Below are positions 34,811 through 43,184 of a stretch of DNA of 63,709 nt, in pieces; position 1 is the stretch's first letter; each line of letters begins with the position of its first letter. Both the position numbers and the translations under genes were made by a program. The stretch comes from DATFEN01 sp035691285 (GTDB lineage Bacteria > Acidobacteriota > Vicinamibacteria > Fen-336): contig DASSJI010000097.1 in the NCBI GenBank assembly GCA_035691285.1, forward strand, positions 1 through 63,709, written 5' to 3'. The notes under the pieces are model-generated. The model was not told the origin of the DNA. It ran no database searches and was given only the letters and a program-made list of their open reading frames with translations.

Positions 34811-35575
34811 ATGAACATCCTCTGGAAGGCCATCACCGACGTGGGGCGCAAGCGGAAGGGGAACGAGGACAGCCTGATCGCCAACCCTGAGCAGCGCCTC
34901 TTCGTGGTGGCCGACGGGATGGGTGGGCATGCCGCCGGCGAGGTGGCTTCGAAGGTGGCCGTGGATTCCATCAACGAGTTCGTCCAGCTCACCGGCGGGG
35001 ACGAGGAGATCACCTGGCCCTTCGGGCTCGACGACAGCATGTCGTACGACGGGAACCGGCTGAAGACCGCGGTCCGCTTCGCCAACCGCAAGGTGCTCGA
35101 CGCCACGAAGGAGAAGACGGAGTACGAGGGCATGGCCACCACGGTGGCCGCCGTGCTCGTGGACGAGCAGACCGCGAACCTGGCCCACGTGGGCGACAGC
35201 CGCATCTACCTGTTCCGGGACGGCGAGCTGAGCCAGCTCACGAGCGACCACTCGTGGGTCAACGAGCAGCTCCAGAGCGGGATCATCAGCCCCGAGCAGG
35301 CCCGCACCCATCCCCTGCGCAACGTCGTGACCCGGGCCCTCGGCGGGCGTGCCGACCTGCAGGTGGACATGGCCGCCCACGACCTCAGGGCCGAGGACAC
35401 CCTGCTGCTGTGCTCCGACGGCCTCACGACCATGGTGCCAGACGAGCACATCGCCCGCCTCCTTCACGACGCGCAGGGGGACGTCGAGAAGGGCGCCGAG
35501 GCGCTCGTGGCCGAGGCCAACGCCCGCGGCGGCGAGGACAACATCACGGTCATGCTCCTGCACTTCCGCGAATAG
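34811..35575 (+). CDS. PP2C-type Ser/Thr protein phosphatase
   Basis: 254 residues from the ATG at 34811; an earlier start at 34772 lies inside the preceding gene. The metal-dependent phosphatase motifs are complete: GNEDS, VVADGMGGHAAGE, AHVGDSRIYLFRDG, LTSDHS, CSDGLTTMV and GGEDNITVML. It is cytoplasmic, with no membrane segment. It should reverse the kinase encoded 7 bases downstream. An insertion of about 25 residues (TGGDEEITWPFGLDDSMSYD) follows the first metal motif, as in other bacterial PppA/PstP-like enzymes. Confidence 0.93.
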   Translation: MNILWKAITDVGRKRKGNEDSLIANPEQRLFVVADGMGGHAAGEVASKVAVDSINEFVQLTGGDEEITWPFGLDDSMSYDGNRLKTAVRFANRKVLDATKEKTEYEGMATTVAAVLVDEQTANLAHVGDSRIYLFRDGELSQLTSDHSWVNEQLQSGIISPEQARTHPLRNVVTRALGGRADLQVDMAAHDLRAEDTLLLCSDGLTTMVPDEHIARLLHDAQGDVEKGAEALVAEANARGGEDNITVMLLHFRE

Positions 35576-35582
35576 GAAGCGC

Positions 35583-37580
35583 GTGCTCCCGGTGAACGAG
35601 ACCGGCAACCGGCCGAAGCGCCGCATCGGGCGCTACCTCGTGACCGGCAGGATGGGCCGCGGCGGCATGGGCATGGTGTATCGGGGCCGGGACGAGGTCC
35701 TCGACCGCGAGGTCGCCATCAAGACCCTGACCGCCGAAGGCGTCCTCGATGCCGAGAGCCGTCGGCGCTTCGAGGTCGAAGCCAAGGCCGCGGCCCGACT
35801 CCAGCACCCGAACATCCTCACGGTCTTCGAGCTGGGCGAGGACCGCGGCATGCCCTTCATTGCGATGGAGCTCCTGCCGGGGGCCGACCTCGAGAGCCTG
35901 CTGCGCTCCGGGGAGCCGATGCCGCTGCGCGAGCGGCTCGAGGTGGTGGTCCAGGTGCTGCGCGGGCTCGCCTACGCCCACGAGCACGGCATCGTCCACC
36001 GGGACATCAAGCCCTCGAACATCCGCCTGCTCGACGACGGCACCGCCAAGATCATGGACTTCGGGATCGCCAAGCTGGGCGGCACGAACCTGACCCGCAC
36101 CGGCTACATGGTCGGCACGGTCCACTACATGAGCCCGGAGCAGGTGCGGGCCCAGCGCCTCGACGGGCGCAGCGACGTGTTCTCGGTGGGCGTGATCCTG
36201 TACGAGCTGCTCGCCGGACGGCGCCCCTTCGCGGGCGAGGCCGCGACCGACGTGCTCTACAAGATCGCCCACGCCGAGCCCGAGCCGTTGTCCGCCGAGG
36301 CCCTGGGCGGCTCCGGCGCCAGGCTCCAGGGCATCGTGGCGAAGGCGCTGGCCAAGGACCCCGCGCAGCGGTACGCATCGGCGGGCGCGATGGCCGACGC
36401 CCTCTCGGAGCTGCTGCGCGACCAGCTGGCCGCACATCCGATCGCCAGCGCGCCGAGCGACGCCGAGGCGCTCTTGACCGCGCGCCGCCTGATCAAGGAG
36501 GGCCGCCTCGAGGACGCCGAGCGCCACGTCGCGACCGTCGTGCAGCGCAGTCCCGAGCTTCTCGACGGACGGCGCCTGGCGCGGGCGGTGGCGCGCGAGC
36601 GGGCGCGCCTCGCCCGTCCCGCGGCCCACGAGCCCGACGACTTCCCGGAGCTCGACGCGACCCACCAGGCCCCTGCGACGACGCGGCAACCGGAGACGCT
36701 GGTCGCGGCCGCGCCTCCGACAGTGGCCGTTCCGCCGGCTGGGGTCTCGTCCCCGCCCGCGGCGCCGGCGCCCGCTGCGCCCGTGGCAGGCAGGGGGCGC
36801 AGCGTCTTCGTGGGCGCAGGCCTGGCGCTGGCTGTCGCCGGGACCGCCTCGCTCCTGTTGCTCCGTGGCGGCCGCGACGCCGCCGTCCCCAGGACCGAAG
36901 TTGCTCCCGCCGCGACGCCTGGTTCCGCCGCGACGGAGGCCCCGGCCCCGGCCCCAAATCGCGTCCGGGTCGTGACGGATCCGGCCGGCGCCACGGTGTC
37001 GCTGGACGGCGCACCCGTGCCCGGCGCGACGCCTCTCGAGCTGACGCTGGCTCCCGGCCGCGAGCATGTGGTCCGCGCGATCAAGGGCGGCTTCGGGGCG
37101 GCCGAAGCGCGCGTGGCGCCGGGGAACGTCCCCGCCGAGCTGCGGCTGAGCCTCGAGGCGGCGTCCCCCCCGGGGGCCGTCGCGGTGACCGCGCCCTATC
37201 CAGTGGACGTCCTCTTCAAGGGCCGCGCGCTGCTGAAGGGCGAGACGGCGGCTCGCGTGGAGCTGCCCTCGGGCCGCCAGACGCTCACGCTCCTCGCGGA
37301 GAAGTACTTCCTGCGCGCGACCGTGAACGTCGACGTCAAGCCTGGCGAGACCACGGGCGTCGAGGCTCCGGCCCTGGGCCGGGTGAGCATCCGCGCCATG
37401 CCCGACAACTGCGAAGTCTCGATCGACGGGATCTTCGCCGACTACCCGCCGATCCTGGACCGGCCGGTGGCCGCCGGCCTGCGCACGGTCGGCTTCAAGT
37501 GGCCGGACGGAACGCGCCGCGAGGAGCAGGTCGAGGTGCCGAAGAACGCGCTCGCATACGTGGTGGGCAAGAAGGACTGA
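35583..37580 (+). CDS. Transmembrane Ser/Thr protein kinase with PEGA domains
   Basis: 665 residues from the GTG at 35583, preceded by AGGAAG; GTG 35592 is an alternative. The kinase domain (about 18-285) is complete: GRGGMGMVY, VAIK, HRDIKPSNI and MDFGIAK. A regulatory helical/Pro-Ala region follows, one membrane helix (about 407-428), and an outer region with PEGA-type repeats (RVVTDPAGATVSLDGAPVPG and CEVSIDGIFADYPPIL). This is the Hanks-kinase receptor layout, with PEGA likely sensing or binding an envelope component. The paired phosphatase lies just upstream and an FHA protein downstream. Confidence 0.93.
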   Translation: MLPVNETGNRPKRRIGRYLVTGRMGRGGMGMVYRGRDEVLDREVAIKTLTAEGVLDAESRRRFEVEAKAAARLQHPNILTVFELGEDRGMPFIAMELLPGADLESLLRSGEPMPLRERLEVVVQVLRGLAYAHEHGIVHRDIKPSNIRLLDDGTAKIMDFGIAKLGGTNLTRTGYMVGTVHYMSPEQVRAQRLDGRSDVFSVGVILYELLAGRRPFAGEAATDVLYKIAHAEPEPLSAEALGGSGARLQGIVAKALAKDPAQRYASAGAMADALSELLRDQLAAHPIASAPSDAEALLTARRLIKEGRLEDAERHVATVVQRSPELLDGRRLARAVARERARLARPAAHEPDDFPELDATHQAPATTRQPETLVAAAPPTVAVPPAGVSSPPAAPAPAAPVAGRGRSVFVGAGLALAVAGTASLLLLRGGRDAAVPRTEVAPAATPGSAATEAPAPAPNRVRVVTDPAGATVSLDGAPVPGATPLELTLAPGREHVVRAIKGGFGAAEARVAPGNVPAELRLSLEAASPPGAVAVTAPYPVDVLFKGRALLKGETAARVELPSGRQTLTLLAEKYFLRATVNVDVKPGETTGVEAPALGRVSIRAMPDNCEVSIDGIFADYPPILDRPVAAGLRTVGFKWPDGTRREEQVEVPKNALAYVVGKKD

Positions 37581-39058
37581 TGGCGAGGGCCGCCGCAGCG
37601 CTGTCCCTGCTCCTCGCCGGCGCCGCCTGGGGCCAGACGTCTCCCGAGAGCCAGGCCAAGGGCCTCCTCGAGGACGGCCGCGGCTACATGGCGAAGAAGC
37701 AGTACAAGCAGGCCCTCGACAACTTCAACACCATCGTCACCGGCTTCGGCCAGACCAACTCCGTCGACGACGCCCTGCTCGAGATCGGCCGCTATCGGCT
37801 CGAAGTGGACGACGACGTCGAGAAGGCGCGCGAGGCCTTCGACCAGGTCGCCAAGCGCTACCCGCAGAGCGACGGGGCGCCGGGTGCCTACTACTACCTC
37901 GGCCTGCTGGCGCTCAACCGCGCCCTGCAGCCCGCCGAGCTGGACGACGCCCTGGCGCAGTTCACTCGCGTGCAGCGTCTGTACCCGCGCAGCGAGTGGG
38001 TGCCGCGCGCTCTCTACGCCTCGGGCCTCGCCCATCGCAAGGCCGGGCGCTACGCCGAGGCCGTCGAGGCCGAGCGCCGCGTCTCCCTCGAGCATCCGAC
38101 GAGCGACGTGGCGCCCGCGGCCCAGTTCCAGATCGGCCATTCCCTGGCCCTGCAGGGAGCGTCGCGGGAAGCGATGGAGGAGTTCCAGCAGGTCCGCAAC
38201 CGCTTCCCGGACAGCCCCTGGGCCGAGACCGCGCTGCAGCGGACCACGGCCCTCTACCGGCTCCACGGCTCGGGGAAGCCGGTCTTCAGCGTCGACGGGA
38301 CGTTCGCGCTCGCGGCGGGCGAGGCCCTCAAGGACGTGCGCGCGCTGCTCATGACGCCGGACCGCACGCTGTGGCTGGCCTCGAACAAGGTGAAGAGCGC
38401 CCTGGCCTTCGCGAGGGACGGCAGCCGCGGCGCCTCCCTCACGGTCGAGGAACCGCGCAGCCTCTCCCTCGGACCGCGAGGCGAGATCGTGGTCTCCGCC
38501 AAGATGGCCGTACGGATCGGCCCCAGGGACATCAAGTCCTTCGCGGCGCCGACCGACAAGCCCGGCGTCCTCGAGCCCCTCGAGAAGATCGAGGCGGCGG
38601 TCGTCACGCCCCTCGGCAGCGTGCTCGTGGCCGACTCCAAGCGCAAGCGCGTCTACAAGTACCAGACGGCCGAGCTCAGCTTCGGCGGCACCTTTCCCGA
38701 CGCCCGCGAGCGGGAGGTGATCCGCCTGTTGGCGGACGGCGAGGGAGGCATCGTGCTCCTCGATGCGGACGCGAAGGCGGTTCTCGTCTTCGACGAGGCC
38801 GGCAAGCCCCTGCGCGGGCTCGCCGCCCGCGGCGCCGGCTACGAACTGAAGAAGCCCGTCGACGTCGCCGTGGACCCGTTCCGGAACCTGTATGTCGCAG
38901 ACGCGGAGCTGGGCGTGCTGGTCTTCGCGCCCTCGGGCCAGCTCCTGGCCACGATCGCAGCCCCGGAGGCGCGCCGACCGAGGGCGGTCGCCCTCGACGT
39001 GGAGGGCGCCGTCCTCGTCTACGACGAGCGCTCCGAGCGAGTGGTGCGGTTCCAATGA
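37580..39058 (+). CDS. Secreted TPR / beta-propeller protein
   Basis: 492 residues; the ATG overlaps the kinase stop (TGATG). A signal peptide ends near AAWGQ. Residues about 20-235 are TPR-like tandem helices of the BamD/YbgF kind (RGYMAKKQYKQALDNFNTIV, ARFAFDQV-type units, AQFQIGHSLALQGASREAM). Residues about 245-490 are beta repeats resembling an NHL propeller, with DKPGVLEPLEKIEAAVV, PVDVAVDPFRNLYVADAELG and PRAVALDVEGAVLVYDERS. Probably a periplasmic or outer-membrane-associated scaffold partnering the kinase's PEGA region. No enzyme motif is seen. Confidence 0.75.
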   Translation: MARAAAALSLLLAGAAWGQTSPESQAKGLLEDGRGYMAKKQYKQALDNFNTIVTGFGQTNSVDDALLEIGRYRLEVDDDVEKAREAFDQVAKRYPQSDGAPGAYYYLGLLALNRALQPAELDDALAQFTRVQRLYPRSEWVPRALYASGLAHRKAGRYAEAVEAERRVSLEHPTSDVAPAAQFQIGHSLALQGASREAMEEFQQVRNRFPDSPWAETALQRTTALYRLHGSGKPVFSVDGTFALAAGEALKDVRALLMTPDRTLWLASNKVKSALAFARDGSRGASLTVEEPRSLSLGPRGEIVVSAKMAVRIGPRDIKSFAAPTDKPGVLEPLEKIEAAVVTPLGSVLVADSKRKRVYKYQTAELSFGGTFPDAREREVIRLLADGEGGIVLLDADAKAVLVFDEAGKPLRGLAARGAGYELKKPVDVAVDPFRNLYVADAELGVLVFAPSGQLLATIAAPEARRPRAVALDVEGAVLVYDERSERVVRFQ

Positions 39059-41241
39059 GATCCGCCATCGCCTCGGCGTGTCTCGCCGTGCTGCTGCTGG
39101 CGCCGGTCGCGCGTGCGCGGCAGTCGACGCCGGTCCTCTCCGAGGCCGCCCAGCGCGAGATGACGCAGGTCCAGGACCTGCTGGCGCGCGCGGTCGCGGA
39201 GTTCGACGGGGCTCAGCAGAGCCGGTCCATCGTGCTGTTCGACGAGATCATCACGCGCCTCGAGACGCTGCTGCGGCAGGGCGCCTTGCCGCCGCGTGGC
39301 CGCGAGATCCTCGCGCAGTCGTTCGAGCTGCGCGGGCGGGCCTACTACAACATCGGCTTGCAGGAGAAGGCCTCGGACAGCTTCCGCTCCCTGATCCAGC
39401 TCCAGCCCGGCTACGCGATGAGCAAGGAGAAGGTGTCGCCCAAGATCGTGGACTTCTTCAACTCGGTCAAGAAGGCCCTCGTCGGCTACCTGGCCGTCTC
39501 CTCGAAGCCCGCTGGCGCCCGGGTCACGCTGAACGGCGAGTTCCTCAGCCTGACCGACTTCTTCCCGCTCGAGGTGCTCGCCGGGGAATACCTCGTCGAG
39601 GTCTCCCGGGAGGGCTACCGGACCGAGAGCCGGAGCCTCAGCGTCGCCCCACGGGCCACCGAGACCCTGGAGATCGAGCTCCAGCGCACCGCCGCCAGCG
39701 CCTTTTTCGTGACGGACCCGCCGGGCGTCGAGATCTGGCTGGACGGCGCGCTCGCGGCCACGACCACCGGCTCCCTCGCCCCAGACCGCTTCGACTACGT
39801 CCGCGCCAAGGGCATCGACCCGGCGCGCGCCTCGGAGCGGACCGAGATCGCGAACATCTCCCTGGGCACCCACGTGGTGGAGCTGAAGCGGAAGTGCCAC
39901 GAGACCGTCAAGCTGTCCCTGGACGTCCCGGAGCCGCGCGACTACGACCTGGAGCCGGTGCGGATGGAGGAGTCCCTCGCCTCCCTGAGCCTGACGTCCG
40001 AGCCGCCCGGCGCGCGGATCTTCCTGGACAACGAGGCCCTCGGAGTCACGCCCCGCGAGATCGAGGGAGTCTGCTCGGGCAAGCATCGGCTGGAGGTCAA
40101 GCACGCGGCGGGGAGGTTCCTCAAGGACATCGTGCTGGCCCGAGACGAGAACCTGAGCCTCGACTGCCCGATCCGGCCGAGCCTCGCGCTCCTGGGCGTG
40201 GTGGCCGAGAGCGCCGCCGCCGAGCGCAACGTGGCCGTGGTCGAGGAGGGCCTGATCCAGAACCTGTCCAGGGGCATCTCGAGCCTGAACGTGTTCCCGG
40301 CGGCGCGCGAGACGGTGGACCGCATCCTGGAGTCGGAGAAGCTGACCCGGAAGGGGCTGGTGTCGGCGACGCGCGCCGAGGGCGACGTCGTGCGCCGCGT
40401 GACGGAGAAGCTGGCCGCGGCCCTCGAAGTGGATGGCTTCCTGGTGGCGGTGCTGCCCGAGGAGCGCCTGCAACGCACGGCGGTGCTTCACCTCCTGGCG
40501 GCCGGCAACGCGACGGCGGATCCGTGGGAGGTGACGTGGGCCGAGGCCGCGTCGTACCTGCGCTTCGTGTCGGCTGTGGACCAGAAGGCCACGCTCTACC
40601 GGCCCTGGACCGGCGTGATCTCCGTGGACACGCTGCTCCACGACGGGGTGCCGGTGCTGCGCGTCGTGCCCCAAAGCCCTGCCGAAAAGGCCGGCATCAA
40701 GCCCGGCGACGTGATCTATGCCGCCGAGGGCAAGGCCGTGAAGCGGACCGGAGATCTCCTGGCGGCGCTCGAAGGCAAGAAGGGGGGAGAGCGGCTGTCG
40801 CTCCACATGCGCAGCGGCGCCGCCACGCGGTCGGTGGACCTCGAGCTGGCCCAGACGCCGCAGGAGATCGCGCTGAACGACCCGACCCTGCTCTACAACA
40901 AGATCATGATGGATCTCCGGCAACAGGCCGTGGGCTATCCCGGCACCGAGGCTGCCGCCTTCGCGCAGCTCAACCTGGCCCTCTGTGCGATGCACTTCGG
41001 CGACTACGCCGCGGCCCACGACTACCTCATGCAGGCGAAGGCGATCCTGCCCCAGCGGCCCGGGCTGTCCCAGGGAACGGCCCTCTACTACCTGGGCCTG
41101 TCCCTCGAGAACCTGGGCCCGGAGTACCGGCGCGAGGCGGCCGAGGCCTACCGCGCCGCCGCGGCCTTCAAGGACGCGACGATATTCAACAACGACGGGC
41201 CGGCCGTCGCGCCCCTGGCGGCGCGGCGCGCCGGGAACTGA
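39055..41241 (+). CDS. Secreted PEGA/PDZ/TPR protein
   Basis: 728 residues; ATGA overlap with the preceding stop. A signal peptide ends near ARARQ. A helical part (about 25-135) precedes PEGA modules at about 142-205, 215-300 and 310-375 (SSKPAGARVTLNGEFL, FVTDPPGVEIWLDGAL, TSEPPGARIFLDNEALG). The middle (about 380-510) is unassigned, with FlgO-like alternation (VVEEGLIQNLSRGISSLNVFP). A PDZ domain (about 517-598) reads VLRVVPQSPAEKAGIKPGDVIY. TPR-like helices end the protein. PEGA modules recur in the kinase tail, which hints at a shared ligand or co-assembly. There is no serine protease domain. Confidence 0.8.
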   Translation: MRSAIASACLAVLLLAPVARARQSTPVLSEAAQREMTQVQDLLARAVAEFDGAQQSRSIVLFDEIITRLETLLRQGALPPRGREILAQSFELRGRAYYNIGLQEKASDSFRSLIQLQPGYAMSKEKVSPKIVDFFNSVKKALVGYLAVSSKPAGARVTLNGEFLSLTDFFPLEVLAGEYLVEVSREGYRTESRSLSVAPRATETLEIELQRTAASAFFVTDPPGVEIWLDGALAATTTGSLAPDRFDYVRAKGIDPARASERTEIANISLGTHVVELKRKCHETVKLSLDVPEPRDYDLEPVRMEESLASLSLTSEPPGARIFLDNEALGVTPREIEGVCSGKHRLEVKHAAGRFLKDIVLARDENLSLDCPIRPSLALLGVVAESAAAERNVAVVEEGLIQNLSRGISSLNVFPAARETVDRILESEKLTRKGLVSATRAEGDVVRRVTEKLAAALEVDGFLVAVLPEERLQRTAVLHLLAAGNATADPWEVTWAEAASYLRFVSAVDQKATLYRPWTGVISVDTLLHDGVPVLRVVPQSPAEKAGIKPGDVIYAAEGKAVKRTGDLLAALEGKKGGERLSLHMRSGAATRSVDLELAQTPQEIALNDPTLLYNKIMMDLRQQAVGYPGTEAAAFAQLNLALCAMHFGDYAAAHDYLMQAKAILPQRPGLSQGTALYYLGLSLENLGPEYRREAAEAYRAAAAFKDATIFNNDGPAVAPLAARRAGN

Positions 41242-41249
41242 GCCGGCGC

Positions 41250-41579
41250 GTGTCGCCCCTGTCGGCCCGGCTCGTGTGGAAGCGGGCCGACGGCACCACG
41301 GTGGAGTTCCGGCTCTCGAAGCCGGTGATGCTCGTGGGCCGTGAGGCCGAAGCGGACATCGCGCTCACCGAGGGGCTCGTGTCCCGCAGCCACGCGCGCC
41401 TCGAGCAGCGTGGAGACCTCTGGGTCGTCCTGGACCTGGGCTCGACGAACCTCACGCGGGTGAACGGCGAGGTGGTGGCCGAGCGGGCGCTGCGCCACGG
41501 CGACGAGCTGCGCTTCGCCCGCGCGACGTGCCAGTTCCTGGTCGACGCGGGGCCCGACGTGGTCGCGGGCGGCGTGTGA
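41250..41579 (+). CDS. FHA-domain protein
   Basis: 109 residues from a GTG at 41250. It is a single FHA domain: LVGREAEADIAL, VSRSHARLEQRGDLWVVLD, LGSTNLTRVNGE. The GR, SRSHA and N residues that hold phosphothreonine are present. Alone and cytoplasmic, it is the natural reader for the upstream kinase. It ends in a GTGA overlap with the dCMP deaminase, so translation continues into that gene. Confidence 0.88.
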   Translation: MSPLSARLVWKRADGTTVEFRLSKPVMLVGREAEADIALTEGLVSRSHARLEQRGDLWVVLDLGSTNLTRVNGEVVAERALRHGDELRFARATCQFLVDAGPDVVAGGV

Positions 41580-42052
41580 GCGGTCGGCCTGGCTGGGACG
41601 CGTACTACCTCTCGATCGCTCGGACGGTGTCGGCTCGCTCCAACTGCGTGCGCCGGCGGGTGGGCGCCGTGATCGTCGTGGACAAGGCCATCATCGCCAC
41701 CGGCTACAACGGCACGCCCCTGGGCGTGCGCAACTGCGCCGAAGGCGGCTGTCCGCGCTGCGCCTCGGAAGCGCCCCCGGGGGCGGGCTACGACGCGTGC
41801 ATCTGTGTCCACGCCGAGCAGAACGCCATCGTGCTCGCGGCGCGCCACGGCAACGCCACGAACGGCGGGCTGCTGTACACGACGCTCAGGCCGTGCTTCG
41901 GGTGCGCGAAGGAGGCCATCCAGGCGGGCCTGCGCGAGCTGGTCTTCGCCGAGCCGTTCGGCTACGGGCCCGAGCTGGAGGACGTGTATCGCCGCCTCAT
42001 CGCGGAATCCGGGGTCGCGCTGAGGCAGGCGCAGGAGGCTTCGGCGGGCTGA
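41576..42052 (+). CDS. dCMP deaminase (ComEB-like)
   Basis: 158 residues from the GTG at 41576, overlapping the FHA stop. It converts dCMP to dUMP, feeding thymidylate synthesis. Zinc and catalytic residues are in CVHAEQNAIV (His and Glu) and RPCFGCAKEAI (two Cys); NCVRRRVGAVIV is the family start region. Cytidine/deoxycytidylate deaminases of other specificity share this core, but length and motif order favour dCMP deaminase. It converges with the TlpA-like gene with 2 bases between stops. Confidence 0.92.
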   Translation: MSGRPGWDAYYLSIARTVSARSNCVRRRVGAVIVVDKAIIATGYNGTPLGVRNCAEGGCPRCASEAPPGAGYDACICVHAEQNAIVLAARHGNATNGGLLYTTLRPCFGCAKEAIQAGLRELVFAEPFGYGPELEDVYRRLIAESGVALRQAQEASAG

Positions 42053-42054
42053 GC

Positions 42055-42564
42055 TCAGCCCCTCGAGGCCTTGAAGAGCTGGGACAGCCGCTCGGCGTCG
42101 AGCTCGCCCTGGCCGACGTCTTCCACGATCCCGCCGGGCTTGACGCGCACCGTCATCGGCACGCGGTTGGCCTTCAGCTTCTGGCTGACGTCGCGGCGGT
42201 CCAGCGCCATGAGGACCGGGAAGGACACCTTGTGGAAGGAGAAGAACCCAGGCGGGGCCCGGTCCAGCATGATCGCCTGGACCTTGAGGCCGTCAGGCTT
42301 CTTGTCGAACGCCTGACTCCACACCGGCAGCATCGCGCGGCAATGCGGGCAGCTGGCGAGGAAGACGAGCAGCACCGTGGTCGGACCGTTCTTTGGAAAG
42401 TCGATCGTGTAGGTCACGCCGTTGAGTCCCTCGGCCTCGAACGCTGGAAGCGTGTCGCCTGCGACGAGGGCGTGCGGCGGCGCGGGCTCCTGGGCCGGGG
42501 CGGGCGCGGCGGACCCCGAGGCCGCGAGGGCCAGGGCGAGGGCCATGGGGGAGAGAGGGACCAC
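42055..42564 (-). CDS. TlpA-like periplasmic thioredoxin-fold protein
   Basis: 169 residues from the GTG at 42564, which has GGGAGGAGG 7 bases upstream; an ATG at 42546 lacks a ribosome site. A signal peptide ends near APAPAQ. The redoxin fold has LVFLASCPHCRAMLPVW, where CPHC is the redox pair, and ANRVPMTVRVKPGG carries the cis-proline (VP). It probably handles periplasmic thiols. It follows the V4R-like gene by 40 bases and may be the tail of that operon. Confidence 0.87.
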   Translation of the reverse strand: MVPLSPMALALALAASGSAAPAPAQEPAPPHALVAGDTLPAFEAEGLNGVTYTIDFPKNGPTTVLLVFLASCPHCRAMLPVWSQAFDKKPDGLKVQAIMLDRAPPGFFSFHKVSFPVLMALDRRDVSQKLKANRVPMTVRVKPGGIVEDVGQGELDAERLSQLFKASRG

Positions 42565-42604
42565 GATCGACCTCCTCCCGACATCATAGGCTGAACCGGT
42601 CAGG

Positions 42605-43153
42605 TCAGGCCTCGTGGGACAGGCTGAACTCGCAGAAAGGATCGCCCCGCAGGACGCATCTCGTCTCCTCGGCCGCGGCGGGGTGAGCCGGCGTGCTGGC
42701 CATTCCCTCCCAGATGCCGCGGAAGCGCCGGCACAGCTCGGGCGTCGCCGGAAAGTCGTGGATCCGGCTCACCGCCGTGACGGGATCCTCGCCGACCACT
42801 TCGAGGCGGCCCACGTCGTAGAACATCCGCCAGATCGTGGGCGCCGTCGCCACCCGTGCCTCGGCCGAGCCGACCATGACGCTGAGGAAGCTCTCCTTCT
42901 GGCGCTGCGCGGCGTAGCGGCCCTGGCGTTCGAAGAAGGTCGGGTCTCCCGGGGCCAAGGCCGCCTGGGCGGCCCTCAGGAATGCGACGAGCAGGTCCAG
43001 GGGGTACCACTCGACCTCGCGGAACGCCGCTTCGAAGCGTGACCGCTCCGGCGCCCCGAGGCGCGAGACGGCCCTCTCTACCGCCTCGGCTCCGTAGGTT
43101 TCGCGGACGAAGGCGAGGGCGTCGATGAAGTCCCTTCCGCGGACGCGAGCCAC
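42605..43153 (-). CDS. TIGR02265/V4R-like hypothetical protein
   Basis: 182 residues from the GTG at 43153, preferred over the 43231 ATG, which would overlap the membrane-protein gene. The body (EWYPLDLLVAFLRAAQAALA, FFERQGRYAAQ, WRMFYDVGRLEVV) resembles the TIGR02265/DUF2378 proteins of myxobacteria and relatives. The end, TRCVLRGDPFCEFSL, looks like the cysteine pair at the C-terminus of V4R domains. Such domains bind small molecules or heme in signalling proteins. It is the sixth gene of the phosphorelay/EAL operon, so a sensory or adaptor role is plausible but unproved. Confidence 0.55.
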   Translation of the reverse strand: MARVRGRDFIDALAFVRETYGAEAVERAVSRLGAPERSRFEAAFREVEWYPLDLLVAFLRAAQAALAPGDPTFFERQGRYAAQRQKESFLSVMVGSAEARVATAPTIWRMFYDVGRLEVVGEDPVTAVSRIHDFPATPELCRRFRGIWEGMASTPAHPAAAEETRCVLRGDPFCEFSLSHEA

Positions 43154-43184
43154 GACGAGGAGTATGCCACGCCCTCCGCCGTGC

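Noticed and set aside
31541..41579. Type VI secretion locus
   Set aside because: Kinase, phosphatase and FHA are present, but no Tss, Hcp, VgrG or ClpV genes are found.
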